Positions 45,985 to 54,768 of a DNA stretch of 64,000 bases are shown piece after piece. The stretch spans positions 1 through 64,000 of the forward strand of contig NZ_PCQA01000008.1 of assembly GCF_002979915.1 (NCBI RefSeq), given 5' to 3'. How positions within the stretch are numbered: the stretch's first letter is position 1; the number at the start of each line of letters is the position of its first letter. The notes under the pieces are model-generated. The model worked only from the letters and a program-made list of their open reading frames with translations. It was not told the DNA's origin and did not search any database. The translations under genes and the position numbers were made by a program. Origin of the DNA: Arthrobacter sp. MYb213. Its GTDB lineage: Bacteria; Actinomycetota; Actinomycetes; Actinomycetales; Micrococcaceae.

Positions 45985-47055
45985 CTAGTTGTCCTGCTGC
46001 GAGCTTGGCGGGGCGTGACGCTTCTGCGTCGAATCGCTAATCTCGCCCACCAACACCTCGATAATGTCCTCCAGGAACAGTACGCCGATGGTGGCGCCCG
46101 CCTCGTTGACCACTGCCGAGAGGTGATTGCCCTCCTGACGCATGCTCTCCAGCGCCTCTTCGATTTCGGTATCCTGCTTCACCACACCCAGTGGGTGCAG
46201 CGGCAGATCTCGCAGCGGCGCGGTGGAGTGTGCATCGTCGATCAGCATCACGTCTTTAACATGCCAGTAGCCCACCGGCACATCCTCGCGGGTGATCAGC
46301 ATGCGCGAATACCCGGTCTTGCCGACCTTCTTTTCAAACTCGCGCGCGGTGGTCTGCCCCCATTCCAGGGTGAACAACTTGTCAACTTCCACCATGCAGG
46401 AGGCCGCCGAGACGGTGGAAAATTCCAGCGCCTTGGTCAGCCGCAGCGCGTGCTTGTTTTCTAGCGTTCCCTCCTGCGAGGAGGTATCGATAATCGAACG
46501 CACCTCGGCGGCGGTATAAGAACTAGTCACCTCGTCCTGCGGTTCCACGCCAAAGAGTTTCAGGAACAGGTTCGCCGCACCGTTAAGCATCGCGATGATC
46601 GGCTTGAGCACCTTGGAGACGCCCACCAGCGGCATCGCCAGCACCATCACCGCCTTGTCCGCGATGGACACCGAAATGTTCTTCGGCACCATCTCGCCAA
46701 AGGTCACGTGCAAGAAGGTCACCAAGATCAGCGCGATCAGGAAGGCGACGGTGTCCGCAACCTCGACCGGCATCCCCAGCGCCATCATCGGCACGCCGAG
46801 CAGGTGATGCAGCGCAGGTTCGGAAATGTTCAGGATCAACAACGAGCAGACGGTGATGCCCAGCTGGCAGACCGCGAGCATGATCGAAACGTGCTCCATG
46901 GCGAACAGCGCAATCTTCGCGCGTTTATTTCCCTCGTCGGCCAATGGTTCAATCTGCGAGCGGCGCGCCGACATGACGGCAAATTCGCCGGCCACGAAGA
47001 ACGCGTTGATCGCCAAAAGGATGAAAAGCCAGGCGATTCCCATTAGGTCACTCAT
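45985..47055 (-). CDS. CNNM/HlyC-CorC family membrane protein with CBS domains
   Basis: 356 residues. An N-terminal DUF21/CNNM transmembrane domain (four helices, ICVSLLILNISEPAL-like) precedes a CBS pair (about 210-335: GYSRMLITREDVPVGYWHVKDVMLIDD and LSAVVNEAGATIGVLFLEDIIEVLVGEI). It stops soon after the CBS pair and so lacks the CorC_HlyC domain seen in its neighbour. Homologues transport or sense Mg2+/Co2+. Its start overlaps the upstream paralogue by 8 bp, so the two probably act together. Confidence 0.88.
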   Translation of the reverse strand: MSDLMGIAWLFILLAINAFFVAGEFAVMSARRSQIEPLADEGNKRAKIALFAMEHVSIMLAVCQLGITVCSLLILNISEPALHHLLGVPMMALGMPVEVADTVAFLIALILVTFLHVTFGEMVPKNISVSIADKAVMVLAMPLVGVSKVLKPIIAMLNGAANLFLKLFGVEPQDEVTSSYTAAEVRSIIDTSSQEGTLENKHALRLTKALEFSTVSAASCMVEVDKLFTLEWGQTTAREFEKKVGKTGYSRMLITREDVPVGYWHVKDVMLIDDAHSTAPLRDLPLHPLGVVKQDTEIEEALESMRQEGNHLSAVVNEAGATIGVLFLEDIIEVLVGEISDSTQKRHAPPSSQQDN

Positions 47056-48370
47056 GGGTGCCCTCCGCTACGTCCGGGGCAGGTTCAAAACGTACCTGCG
47101 CGATCCGGCGGCCATCAAGTTCGGTCACCGTGAAGGTACCGGCCGCGGTGTGCACGGTGTCGTTCAATTCGGCCAGGCGGCCAAGTTCGGAGAGCATAAA
47201 GCCGCCGATGGTGTCATAGGCCGAGTCGTCGGGAATCACATCCGTGTCGAAGTGCTCGTTGATGTGGTCCGGGCGGTTCATCCCGGGGAACAGCCATTGG
47301 CCGTCGGGCTGAGTGACCGCCTCTTCCTCGTCCTCGTCATGCTCGTCGGAGACTTCCCCGACGATCTCTTCGACCAGGTCTTCCAAGGTCACCAGTCCGG
47401 CGGTGCCACCGTATTCGTCCATCACGATCGCTACCTGGAATTCCGCGGCGCGAAGTTGTTCGAGCAAGACGTCAAGGTGAATGGTCTCTGGAACGTAGAG
47501 GGCGTCGCGCGCAAATTCGCCGACCTGCAGCGCCGCACGACGTTCGCGTGGCACCGAAACGACGGCTTTGACGTGGCAGATGCCCTGAATTTCGTCGCTG
47601 GAGCCCTCGGTGACCGGGAACCGGGAGAACCCGGTATCGGCGCTCATCATGATGAGTTCGGAGAGGTCCGCCTCGGATTCAATGGTGGCCATCGAGGTGC
47701 GTGGGGTCATCACATCGGCCGCGGTGCGTTCGGAAAATTCAATGGTTGATTCCACAAATCGCGCGGTCTGAATGTCGAGGGTGCCAAGTTCCGCGGAACG
47801 CCGAACGAGCGAGGCAAGTTCTTGGGCACTACGGGCGGCGGAAATTTCTTCCTTCGCTTCGAGGCCGAAGAACCTGCGCAGGATCATGTTCGAAAAACCG
47901 TTGAGCACCACGATCGCCGGCTTAAAGATGGCGGTGAATACCAGTTGTGGGCGGGCCAGCACCTTACCGACCGCCATCGCCTTAGCGATCGCCAGGTTCT
48001 TGGGGACCAACTCGCCGATCAGCATCGAGAGCAAGGTGGCCACTACCAGGGAGATCACCACGGCGACCGCGGTGGCGCTGGAGCCGCCAATACCGAAGTT
48101 TTCTAGTACCGGGGCGAGCAGCTTGCTCATCGCCGGTTCAAGTACATAACCGGTGAGCAGCGTGGTCAGCGTGATACCTAGCTGGCAGCTGGAAAGTTGG
48201 GTGGACAGCGAGGTCAGGCACTGCAGCAGTGGTTTTGCGCCTGCTTCGCCGCGATCGATGGCCTGCTGGACGGTGCTTTTATCGAGGGCTACGAGCGAAA
48301 ACTCGACCGCCACAAAAAAGCCGGTGCCAAGTATGAGCAGTACACCGAAAAGTATGAAGATCCATTCCAT
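47048..48370 (-). CDS. CNNM/HlyC-CorC family membrane protein, full-length
   Basis: 440 residues: the DUF21/CNNM membrane domain (about 1-190), a CBS pair (about 215-345, with VAIVMDEYGGTAGLVTLEDLVEEIVGEV) and the C-terminal CorC_HlyC domain (about 360-430, YDTIGGFMLSELGRLAELND). Proteins of this class are linked to Mg2+/Co2+ efflux or resistance. It pairs with the shorter paralogue downstream. The 5' leader is rich in stem-loops. Confidence 0.9.
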   Translation of the reverse strand: MEWIFILFGVLLILGTGFFVAVEFSLVALDKSTVQQAIDRGEAGAKPLLQCLTSLSTQLSSCQLGITLTTLLTGYVLEPAMSKLLAPVLENFGIGGSSATAVAVVISLVVATLLSMLIGELVPKNLAIAKAMAVGKVLARPQLVFTAIFKPAIVVLNGFSNMILRRFFGLEAKEEISAARSAQELASLVRRSAELGTLDIQTARFVESTIEFSERTAADVMTPRTSMATIESEADLSELIMMSADTGFSRFPVTEGSSDEIQGICHVKAVVSVPRERRAALQVGEFARDALYVPETIHLDVLLEQLRAAEFQVAIVMDEYGGTAGLVTLEDLVEEIVGEVSDEHDEDEEEAVTQPDGQWLFPGMNRPDHINEHFDTDVIPDDSAYDTIGGFMLSELGRLAELNDTVHTAAGTFTVTELDGRRIAQVRFEPAPDVAEGTHE

Positions 48371-48800
48371 GGGCGGTTAGCCACGCCCCTGGAATCGATG
48401 GGTTAGAAGGCCTCTAGTTTGCTCTGAGCGGCAACTAGAAGGCTCCAATCGGGAGGCAGAATCTGCCAGGCGTTCGGTGTGATGGCCGGTGCTGCGCCCG
48501 CGGGCGACGGACCGGCTTGGAGAATGAGATTCCATAGTGCGATTTAGTCTAACGAAAGATCGTCGATCGCGCACAATATTCTGCCAGACGCGATATGCGG
48601 TAGTTAGCTCGGGGTAAATGGTCAGTGTTTAGCGACACTTTCGTGATATTCCCGACGACTCGTGGCAAAACCTTGCAACATGTCACTAGACTGGAGCGCA
48701 GGTCTAGAAATCTTGTGAGTATCGGTGGCCATTTTCACGTCCTCGGGCTACCACCGGCTCAAGCTAGAACAACGTAGAAATCAGGGAAGAGGCGTTGCAC
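48371..48800. promoter_or_regulatory. Divergent regulatory region between the CNNM pair and kgd
   Basis: No gene is seen in about 430 bp. For kgd, TGGCAA (48663-48668), 18 nt, TAGACT (48687-48692) is a plausible promoter, giving a leader of about 100 nt. On the other strand the CNNM leader contains a stem CTAGTT/AACTAG within GCC-TCTAGTT...AACTAGA-GGC (about 48408-48446), a GGCAGA/TCTGCC hairpin (about 48454-48466) and GC-rich pairs further up. Confidence 0.45.
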
Positions 48801-51800
48801 GTGCCAGAGCAAGCACACCACCGACTTACTGAAGAGTTTGGTGGAAACGAGTGGCTAGTAGACGAGCTGTACCAGCAGTATCTCGTCGATAAGAACTCGG
48901 TCGATAAAAAATGGTGGGATATTTTCGAGTCCCTCACCACCGAAAACAATGCATCGGCTGCCCCCGCGGCACCGGCGGCGAAGGCGGAGCCAAGCGCACC
49001 ACCTGCGCCAGCACCCAAGGCTGCCCCGGCAGCACCGGTAGCGTCGAGCAATGGTCAGGGCGCACCTCGCGCCGCGGCCGCGGCGCGCACCACCGAATCG
49101 GCGCCAGCAGCACCGGCACCGACCAAGGCCGAATCGGCTCCTGCGAAGGATGCCGCTCCGAAAACCGCTCCGATCCCGGCACAGGCGCCGAAGCCTGCCC
49201 CGTCGACCGAGCTCTACGGCGAGGAAAAACGCACCCCATTGCGCGGGCCAATGAAGGCCATCGCCACCAATATGGATGCCTCGCTCACCGTGCCTACCGC
49301 GACCACCGTGCGCGCAGTACCGGCGAAGGTGATGATCGACAACCGTATCGTCATCAACAACCACCTCAAGCGTGCCCGCGGCGGCAAGATCTCCTTCACC
49401 CACTTGATCGGCTTCGCCGTGATCCGTGCGTTGAGCCAGATCCCATCGATGAACGTCACCTACGACGTGATCGACAAGAAGCCAACCGCGATCCAGCCGG
49501 CGCACGTGAACTTCGGTATCGCGATCGACATTCCCAAGCCTGACGGCTCGCGGATGCTCGCGGTGCCAAATATCAAGGCCGCGGAGACCCTGAGCTTTAA
49601 CGAGTTCTGGACCACCTACGAAGACCTGATCAAGCGCGCACGCAATAACAAGCTGACCGCCGACGATTACTCGGGCACCACCGTATCGCTGACCAACCCA
49701 GGCGGCATCGGCACCGTGCACTCGGTGCCTCGACTGTCCAAGGGCCAGGCCGCCATCGTGGGCGTCGGCGCACTGGAATACCCGGCAGAATACCGTGGTT
49801 CCTCGGAGAAGACCGTCGCCTCCTTGGGCATCGGCAAGCACATCACGCTGACCTCCACCTACGATCACCGCGTGATCCAGGGTGCAGGTTCCGGCGAATT
49901 CTTGAAGCTCATCGAATCCCTCTTGCTCGGCGAGCAGGGTTTCTACGACGAAATCTTCGAGCAGCTACGCATCCCTTACGAGCCGGTACGCTGGGCCATC
50001 GACAACCAGGTTGACGTTGACCTGGTAGTCAACAAGGTCGCCCGCATCCAGCACCTGATCAACTCCTACCGCGTGCGTGGCCACCTGATGGCGGACACCA
50101 ACCCGCTGGAATACGTTCAGCGCAAGCACCCGGACCTCGACATCCAGACCTATGGGCTGACCCTGTGGGACCTGGATCGCGAATGGGTTGCCGGCGGATT
50201 GGGCGGCAAAAACCGCGCCCTGCTGCGCGACATCCTGGGTATCCTGCGTGACGCGTACTGCCGTACCACCGGTACCGAGTACATGCACCTGCAGAACCCG
50301 GTAGAGCGCGAATGGTTCCAGGCGAAGCTGGAATCGGGTTACGCGAAGCCATCACGCGATGAGCAGCTGCGCATCCTGTCGAAGCTGAACGCCGCCGAAG
50401 CGTTTGAAACCTTCTTGCAGACCAAGTTCGTCGGCCAGAAGCGCTTCTCCCTTGAGGGTGGCGAATCGCTGATCCCACTGTTGGACGCGATCATTTCTGA
50501 CGCCGCCGACGAGCAGCTGGACGAGGTCGCCATCGGTATGGCGCACCGCGGCCGCTTGAACGTGCTGACAAATATCGCTGGCAAGACCTACGCACAGGTC
50601 TTCCGCGAATTTGAGGGCACCGCAACTCCGGGCTCGGTCCAGGGTTCGGGCGACGTGAAGTACCACTTGGGTACCGAGGGTTCCTACACCTCCGATGCCG
50701 GCAACCAGACCAAGGTCTACCTGGCTGCGAACCCATCGCACCTAGAAGCCGTGGATCCGGTGCTTGAGGGCATCACCCGCGCAAAGCTAGACCGCATGGA
50801 TTCGAAGAACAACGTGCTGCCAATTCTGGTGCACGGCGACGCAGCATTCGCCGGCCAGGGTGTAGTTTCCGAGGTTCTGGCGATGAGCCAGCTGCCAGGT
50901 TACAAGACCGGCGGCACCGTGCACGTGATCGTGAACAACCAGATCGGTTTCACCACCGCTCCAAGTTCCTCACGCTCCTCGGTATACGCTACCGACGTGG
51001 CACGCACCGTGCAGGCACCGATCTTCCACGTCAACGGGGATGACCCGGAGGCCGTCGTACACGTAGGCCAGCTGGCCTTCGAGTACCGCCAGAAGTTCGG
51101 CAAGGACGTCGTCATCGACCTCATCTGCTACCGCCGCCGCGGTCACAACGAGGGCGACGATCCGTCGATGACCCAGCCGATCATGTACAACCTGATCGAG
51201 GCGAAGCGCTCCACCCGCAAGCTATACACCGAGGCCCTTGTTGGTCGCGGCGATATCACCGCGGAGGAAGCCGAGAACGTGTTGGCCGAGTACAAGGGGA
51301 ACCTGGAACGGATCTTCTCCGAAACTCACGCCGCGCAGACCTCGCCGATCCCGATCATCACCCCGGGCTCGACCATTAACGACCTGGAGAAGCCTTTCGC
51401 GCAGGCCGCCGACGAGAATACCGTCGACGGTGCACGTGGCTCGGCGATCACCGAGTCCACGCTGGCGAAGATCGGCGCGGCCCACCTGGCCGTACCGGAA
51501 GACTTCACCATGCACACCAAGCTCAAGGCTTTGCTGGAGCGTCGCGAGAAGATGTCCCGCGAAGGCGGCATTGACTGGGGCTTCGCCGAGCTGGCTGCCT
51601 TGGGCTCGCTATCCATGGAAGGCGTGCCGGTTCGTCTGGCAGGCCAGGATTCGCGCCGCGGTACCTTCGTACAGCGTCACTCGGTCTTCCACGACCGCGA
51701 GAACGACAACGAGTGGTACCCACTGCACCACCTCAGCGATGACCAGGCCCCACTGTGGATCTACGACTCGCTGCTTTCCGAATACGCGGCCCTAGGCTTC

Positions 51801-52589
51801 GAATACGGTTACTCGGTGGAACGCCCAGATGCACTGGTCTTGTGGGAAGCGCAGTTCGGTGACTTCGTCAACGGCGCGCAGACCGTGATCGACGAGTTCA
51901 TCTCCTCGGCCGAGCAGAAGTGGTCCCAATCCTCTTCGCTGGTGATGCTCTTGCCACACGGCTACGAGGGTCAGGGTCCAGACCACTCCTCGGCACGCAT
52001 CGAACGCTTCTTGCAGATGTGCGCGGAAAACAACATGGTTGTTGCCCAGCCTTCCAACGGTGCAAACCACTTCCACCTGCTGCGTCGTCAGGCTTACGCC
52101 CGTCCACGCAAGCCGCTGATCGTTTTCACCCCGAAGCAGCTGCTTCGTTTGAAGGCCGCGGCAACTCAGGTGGAGGACTTCACCACCGGTGGTTTCCAGG
52201 AGGTCATCGCCGATTCGACGATCACCAACAAGGATGCCGTCGAAAAGGTGCTGCTGGTTTCGGGTCGCCTGTATTACGACCTGATCGCTGCGCGCAGCAA
52301 GGCGCAGGATGAGAAGGTTGCGATCGTTCGTGTTGAGCAGCTCTACCCGGCACCTGTGAAGCAGATCGCCGACGAGCTGGCCAAGTACCCGAACGCCAGC
52401 GTTTCGTGGGTTCAGGACGAACCTGCGAACCAGGGCCCATGGCCGTTCTTCGGTCTGTATGTGGCTCCTGAGCTCGATACGAAGGTTAGCCTCGTGTCAC
52501 GTCCGGCCTCGGCTGCGACCTCCGCGGGTAACGCGAAGCGTCACGAAGCCGAAGCTGCGGTGCTGCTCAAGGCCGCGTTCGCACGCTAA
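48801..52589 (+). CDS. kgd: Multifunctional 2-oxoglutarate decarboxylase/dehydrogenase (Kgd, SucA-SucB fusion)
   Basis: 1262 residues. Domains: a short E1-like N-terminal segment (EEFGGNEWLVDELYQQYL), an Ala/Pro/Lys linker (about 45-125), an E2-type acyltransferase core without lipoyl domain (about 130-360, with the catalytic His in YDHRVIQGAGSGEFL) and a ThDP-dependent E1 domain (about 400-1262, with HRGRLNVLTNIAGK, HGDAAFAGQG and the cofactor-binding region). This actinobacterial enzyme carries E1 and E2-like activities in the TCA cycle and is controlled by the FHA protein GarA/OdhI in relatives. GTG 48801 is 8 nt after AGGGAAGAGG; a TTG at 48795 is too close to it. Confidence 0.96.
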   Translation: MPEQAHHRLTEEFGGNEWLVDELYQQYLVDKNSVDKKWWDIFESLTTENNASAAPAAPAAKAEPSAPPAPAPKAAPAAPVASSNGQGAPRAAAAARTTESAPAAPAPTKAESAPAKDAAPKTAPIPAQAPKPAPSTELYGEEKRTPLRGPMKAIATNMDASLTVPTATTVRAVPAKVMIDNRIVINNHLKRARGGKISFTHLIGFAVIRALSQIPSMNVTYDVIDKKPTAIQPAHVNFGIAIDIPKPDGSRMLAVPNIKAAETLSFNEFWTTYEDLIKRARNNKLTADDYSGTTVSLTNPGGIGTVHSVPRLSKGQAAIVGVGALEYPAEYRGSSEKTVASLGIGKHITLTSTYDHRVIQGAGSGEFLKLIESLLLGEQGFYDEIFEQLRIPYEPVRWAIDNQVDVDLVVNKVARIQHLINSYRVRGHLMADTNPLEYVQRKHPDLDIQTYGLTLWDLDREWVAGGLGGKNRALLRDILGILRDAYCRTTGTEYMHLQNPVEREWFQAKLESGYAKPSRDEQLRILSKLNAAEAFETFLQTKFVGQKRFSLEGGESLIPLLDAIISDAADEQLDEVAIGMAHRGRLNVLTNIAGKTYAQVFREFEGTATPGSVQGSGDVKYHLGTEGSYTSDAGNQTKVYLAANPSHLEAVDPVLEGITRAKLDRMDSKNNVLPILVHGDAAFAGQGVVSEVLAMSQLPGYKTGGTVHVIVNNQIGFTTAPSSSRSSVYATDVARTVQAPIFHVNGDDPEAVVHVGQLAFEYRQKFGKDVVIDLICYRRRGHNEGDDPSMTQPIMYNLIEAKRSTRKLYTEALVGRGDITAEEAENVLAEYKGNLERIFSETHAAQTSPIPIITPGSTINDLEKPFAQAADENTVDGARGSAITESTLAKIGAAHLAVPEDFTMHTKLKALLERREKMSREGGIDWGFAELAALGSLSMEGVPVRLAGQDSRRGTFVQRHSVFHDRENDNEWYPLHHLSDDQAPLWIYDSLLSEYAALGFEYGYSVERPDALVLWEAQFGDFVNGAQTVIDEFISSAEQKWSQSSSLVMLLPHGYEGQGPDHSSARIERFLQMCAENNMVVAQPSNGANHFHLLRRQAYARPRKPLIVFTPKQLLRLKAAATQVEDFTTGGFQEVIADSTITNKDAVEKVLLVSGRLYYDLIAARSKAQDEKVAIVRVEQLYPAPVKQIADELAKYPNASVSWVQDEPANQGPWPFFGLYVAPELDTKVSLVSRPASAATSAGNAKRHEAEAAVLLKAAFAR

Positions 52590-52614
52590 GCGACACGCTC
52601 GTGACTGTGTAACT

Positions 52615-52664
52615 ACAGCCGGCGAACCTGAGACCGTCATGACGGTCTCAGGTTCGCCGGCTGT
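52615..52664 (+). terminator. 50-bp perfect palindrome behind kgd (terminator)
   Basis: A loopless, fully symmetrical sequence with 25-bp arms (starts ACAGCCGGCG, centre GTCATGAC, ends CGCCGGCTGT). It is followed by GGTCTTTAA, so it can terminate kgd, though the T-tract is short. Confidence 0.8.
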
Positions 52665-52755
52665 GGTCTTTAACCCGCTCTTACCTCCCCGATCTGGCAA
52701 CTGGACACTGCTAAGGTTGACAAAGATTTAGTTTTACCAACGAAAGGTCGCCAAG

Positions 52756-53361
52756 TTGGAATTTCGCACCATCCGCATCACCGCCATCGGCGATGAGTTA
52801 CTTGCAGGACACGGCGACCCGCGCGCACTGGGCTGGTTCGGCCGAGTGATGGCTCGAACCCAAGACCCCGCACTACGTTTGCAGTCCTTCGTGCTGGCCG
52901 CGCCGGCAGAAGGTTCCGAAGCGCTAGCCGAACGCTGGATGGGCGAAGCCTCCCGTCGCTTTGGCGATCAGGTCGAGAACCGTCTGGTCATTGCGCTCTC
53001 CGATCGGGACGTGGATCTGGGGCTGACCACCGCGCGTAGCCGCTTAAACCTGGCCAACATCCTCGATTCGGCCTCGCAGATGAGCATTAAAGCACTGTTG
53101 GTGGGTCCGGCTCCGGGGTTAGATGACGCACGCAATGAGCGCGTCGCCGAGCTGAACCGGGTCTACTCTGATGTGGCGCTACGTCGCAACCACCATTACA
53201 TCGACACCTTCACTCCGCTGCGCGCCCACTCGCAGTGGCGCAGTGACCTGACCGCTTCCGGCGGTGTGCCGGGTCAGGCCGGTTATGGTTTGATGGCCTG
53301 GCTGGTGCTGCACCGTGGCTGGTATTCCTGGTTAGATCTGCCCGAACCAGACGCCAGCTAA
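52756..53361 (+). CDS. SGNH/GDSL-like protein lacking catalytic residues
   Basis: 201 residues. The N-terminal block reads IGDELLAGHGDPRALGWFGRV, aligning with the GDSL block but with Glu in place of the nucleophilic Ser. The third block (usually GxND) reads ALSDRDVDLG, and the last block (usually DxxHP-x-x-x-G) reads GGVPGQAGYG, so the catalytic His is missing too. The fold is likely kept but classical hydrolysis is not expected. It may bind a ligand or work by another mechanism. The TTG start has AAAGG 8 nt upstream. It follows kgd's terminator. Confidence 0.75.
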   Translation: MEFRTIRITAIGDELLAGHGDPRALGWFGRVMARTQDPALRLQSFVLAAPAEGSEALAERWMGEASRRFGDQVENRLVIALSDRDVDLGLTTARSRLNLANILDSASQMSIKALLVGPAPGLDDARNERVAELNRVYSDVALRRNHHYIDTFTPLRAHSQWRSDLTASGGVPGQAGYGLMAWLVLHRGWYSWLDLPEPDAS

Positions 53362-53482
53362 AGCCGGGCAATCGCCGACTCACCACCGGCGCACCGGTTA
53401 GGCAATGGTGCCAAGGTATGAAAGACTATTAGCCGGCCCGAGCATTCGGGAAGGCAATTATTGATCCCGCAAAGGAGTCACC

Positions 53483-53557
53483 ATGTCGAAGCGTTCACGT
53501 AAGCGTAAAGATCGTAAGCGTGGCGGTGCCAACCACGGCAAGCGCCCAAACAGCTAA
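53483..53557 (+). CDS. Ribosomal protein bL37 (24 residues)
   Basis: A very short basic protein beginning MSKRSRKRKDRK and ending NHGKRPNS, matching the actinobacterial bL37 pattern seen in mycobacterial ribosomes (large-subunit protein of about 24 residues). AAAGGAG lies 5-6 nt before the ATG. It is too short for most gene callers. A strong terminator follows. Confidence 0.9.
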   Translation: MSKRSRKRKDRKRGGANHGKRPNS

Positions 53558-53571
53558 GCGATTTGAGCACA

Positions 53572-53624
53572 AAGAACCCCGTACCATTCGAAGTAATTTC
53601 GAAGGATACGGGGTTTTCTTTTTG
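53572..53624. terminator. Terminator between bL37 and rsrA
   Basis: AACCCCGTA (53575-53583) pairs with TACGGGGTT (53607-53615), with an inner TTCGAA/TTCGAA stem, then TTTTCTTTTT on the plus strand. It also lies at the 3' end of the convergent rsrA. Confidence 0.88.
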
Positions 53625-53644
53625 GGTCTTGATCCGCGCGGAGC

Positions 53645-53905
53645 TTAGTGCCCGGACTCGGTGCGGATCTGCGAGATGCGCGTAATAATGTTCATTTTCA
53701 GCTGCTGTGGGGCAGCCTCCTGGCAGCTGCGGCGCACCACCGAACGAATGATGCACTCCAGATCGTACTGCTCGGTGCATTCCGGGCAGTGATCCAGGTG
53801 TGCTTTAACGTCTTTTAGGTCGCCCAGCGTCAACGCGCCGTCGAGGTACTCATAAATGCGTACCATGCGGTCATCGGCGCAGTCCCCCAATGAGTTACAG
53901 TCCAT
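53645..53905 (-). CDS. rsrA: Redox-sensing zinc anti-sigma factor RsrA
   Basis: 86 residues. The ZAS motif is H36-x3-C40-x2-C43 (AHLDHCPECTEQ), with extra Cys at 3, 9, 51 and 61; Cys9 is in the place expected for the other zinc ligand. Disulfide stress should expel zinc and release SigR. It follows sigR by 2 nt, as in Streptomyces sigR-rsrA and mycobacterial sigH-rshA. Confidence 0.92.
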   Translation of the reverse strand: MDCNSLGDCADDRMVRIYEYLDGALTLGDLKDVKAHLDHCPECTEQYDLECIIRSVVRRSCQEAAPQQLKMNIITRISQIRTESGH

Positions 53906-53907
53906 CG

Positions 53908-54558
53908 CTACTTCTCCGCTTTCTTCGCTGTGGCCTTGGTGCCTGGCCCGGCGGCTTTGATGCCACGGTCTGCGGCGTAATCGGCCAGTAGTTCGCGCAA
54001 CGACTTACGTCCGCGGTGCAACCGTGACATCACGGTCCCGATCGGCACCCCTAAGATCTCGGCGGCTTCCTTGTAGCTGAAACCCTCGACGTCCACGAAG
54101 TACACCGCGAGCCTGAAATCCTCACCGATGGACTGCAAGGCAGCCTTCACATCGGAATCAGGCAGGTGATCGAGTGCCTCAACTTCCGCGGAGCGCAACC
54201 CTGTGGGGCTATGTTCCATCGCCTCGGCCATCTGCCAGTCCTCGATGGTGTCCGTCGAGGTGCGCAGCGGTTCGCGTTGGCGCTTGCGATAAAGGTTGAT
54301 GTAGGTGTTGGTCAGAATTCGGTACAGCCAAGCCTTCAGGTTGGTCCCGGGCTTGTACTGGTGGAATGCCGAGTAGGCCTTCGTGAAGGCCTCCTGCACC
54401 AGATCTTCGGCGTCGGCCGGGTTACGCGCCATGCGCAACGCCGCCGAGTACAGCTGGTCGACATAACCGAGTGCGTCGTGCTCAAAACGCGCACGACGTT
54501 CGTCCTCGGTCTCCTTGCTCACATCGGGCAAGTCCGTGTCCACGGTGTTATCAGTCAT
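53908..54558 (-). CDS. sigR: ECF sigma factor SigR/SigH (thiol-oxidative stress)
   Basis: 216 residues from ATG 54558. Region 2 has [51 protein letters not shown]; region 4 has [31 protein letters not shown] basic C-terminal tail ([16 protein letters not shown]) follows. An in-frame ATG at 54654 would add 32 residues, and the sigma-R-type promoter lies just upstream of that codon. In Streptomyces the stress-induced transcript encodes a longer, unstable isoform; the same layout is seen here. It forms an operon with rsrA and is divergent from aroA. Confidence 0.92.
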   Translation of the reverse strand: MTDNTVDTDLPDVSKETEDERRARFEHDALGYVDQLYSAALRMARNPADAEDLVQEAFTKAYSAFHQYKPGTNLKAWLYRILTNTYINLYRKRQREPLRTSTDTIEDWQMAEAMEHSPTGLRSAEVEALDHLPDSDVKAALQSIGEDFRLAVYFVDVEGFSYKEAAEILGVPIGTVMSRLHRGRKSLRELLADYAADRGIKAAGPGTKATAKKAEK

Positions 54559-54672
54559 CACCGATGAGTCTACGCGCTTGACCCGACTAGTGGACAGGGC
54601 GCCGCTCACACCGGGCCGAGCCTTGCAGGGCTTCTGTGTCTGTGTCTGTTCCATCGTCGTCACACTTATTTC

Positions 54673-54699
54673 AACCGCCGACCGGTGACGGTTATTCCC
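54673..54699 (-). promoter_or_regulatory. Sigma-R-type autoregulatory promoter
   Basis: On the minus strand GGGAAT (54699-54694), exactly 18 nt, then GTT (54675-54673) matches the GGAAT-N18-GTT consensus of SigR/SigH. Transcription should start near 54666, about a dozen nt before ATG 54654. Confidence 0.8.
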
Positions 54700-54768
54700 G
54701 GCGCGCTCTCGGCTAGAATTAGGCAAAGAGTTCAACGGCCGATTTAGACGGGAAGTGCGATTATCTCT

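Noticed and set aside
48855-49868. A 337-codon open frame antisense to kgd
   Set aside because: It overlaps the conserved E2-like domain of kgd; composition is Gly/Arg/Cys-rich without recognisable motifs.
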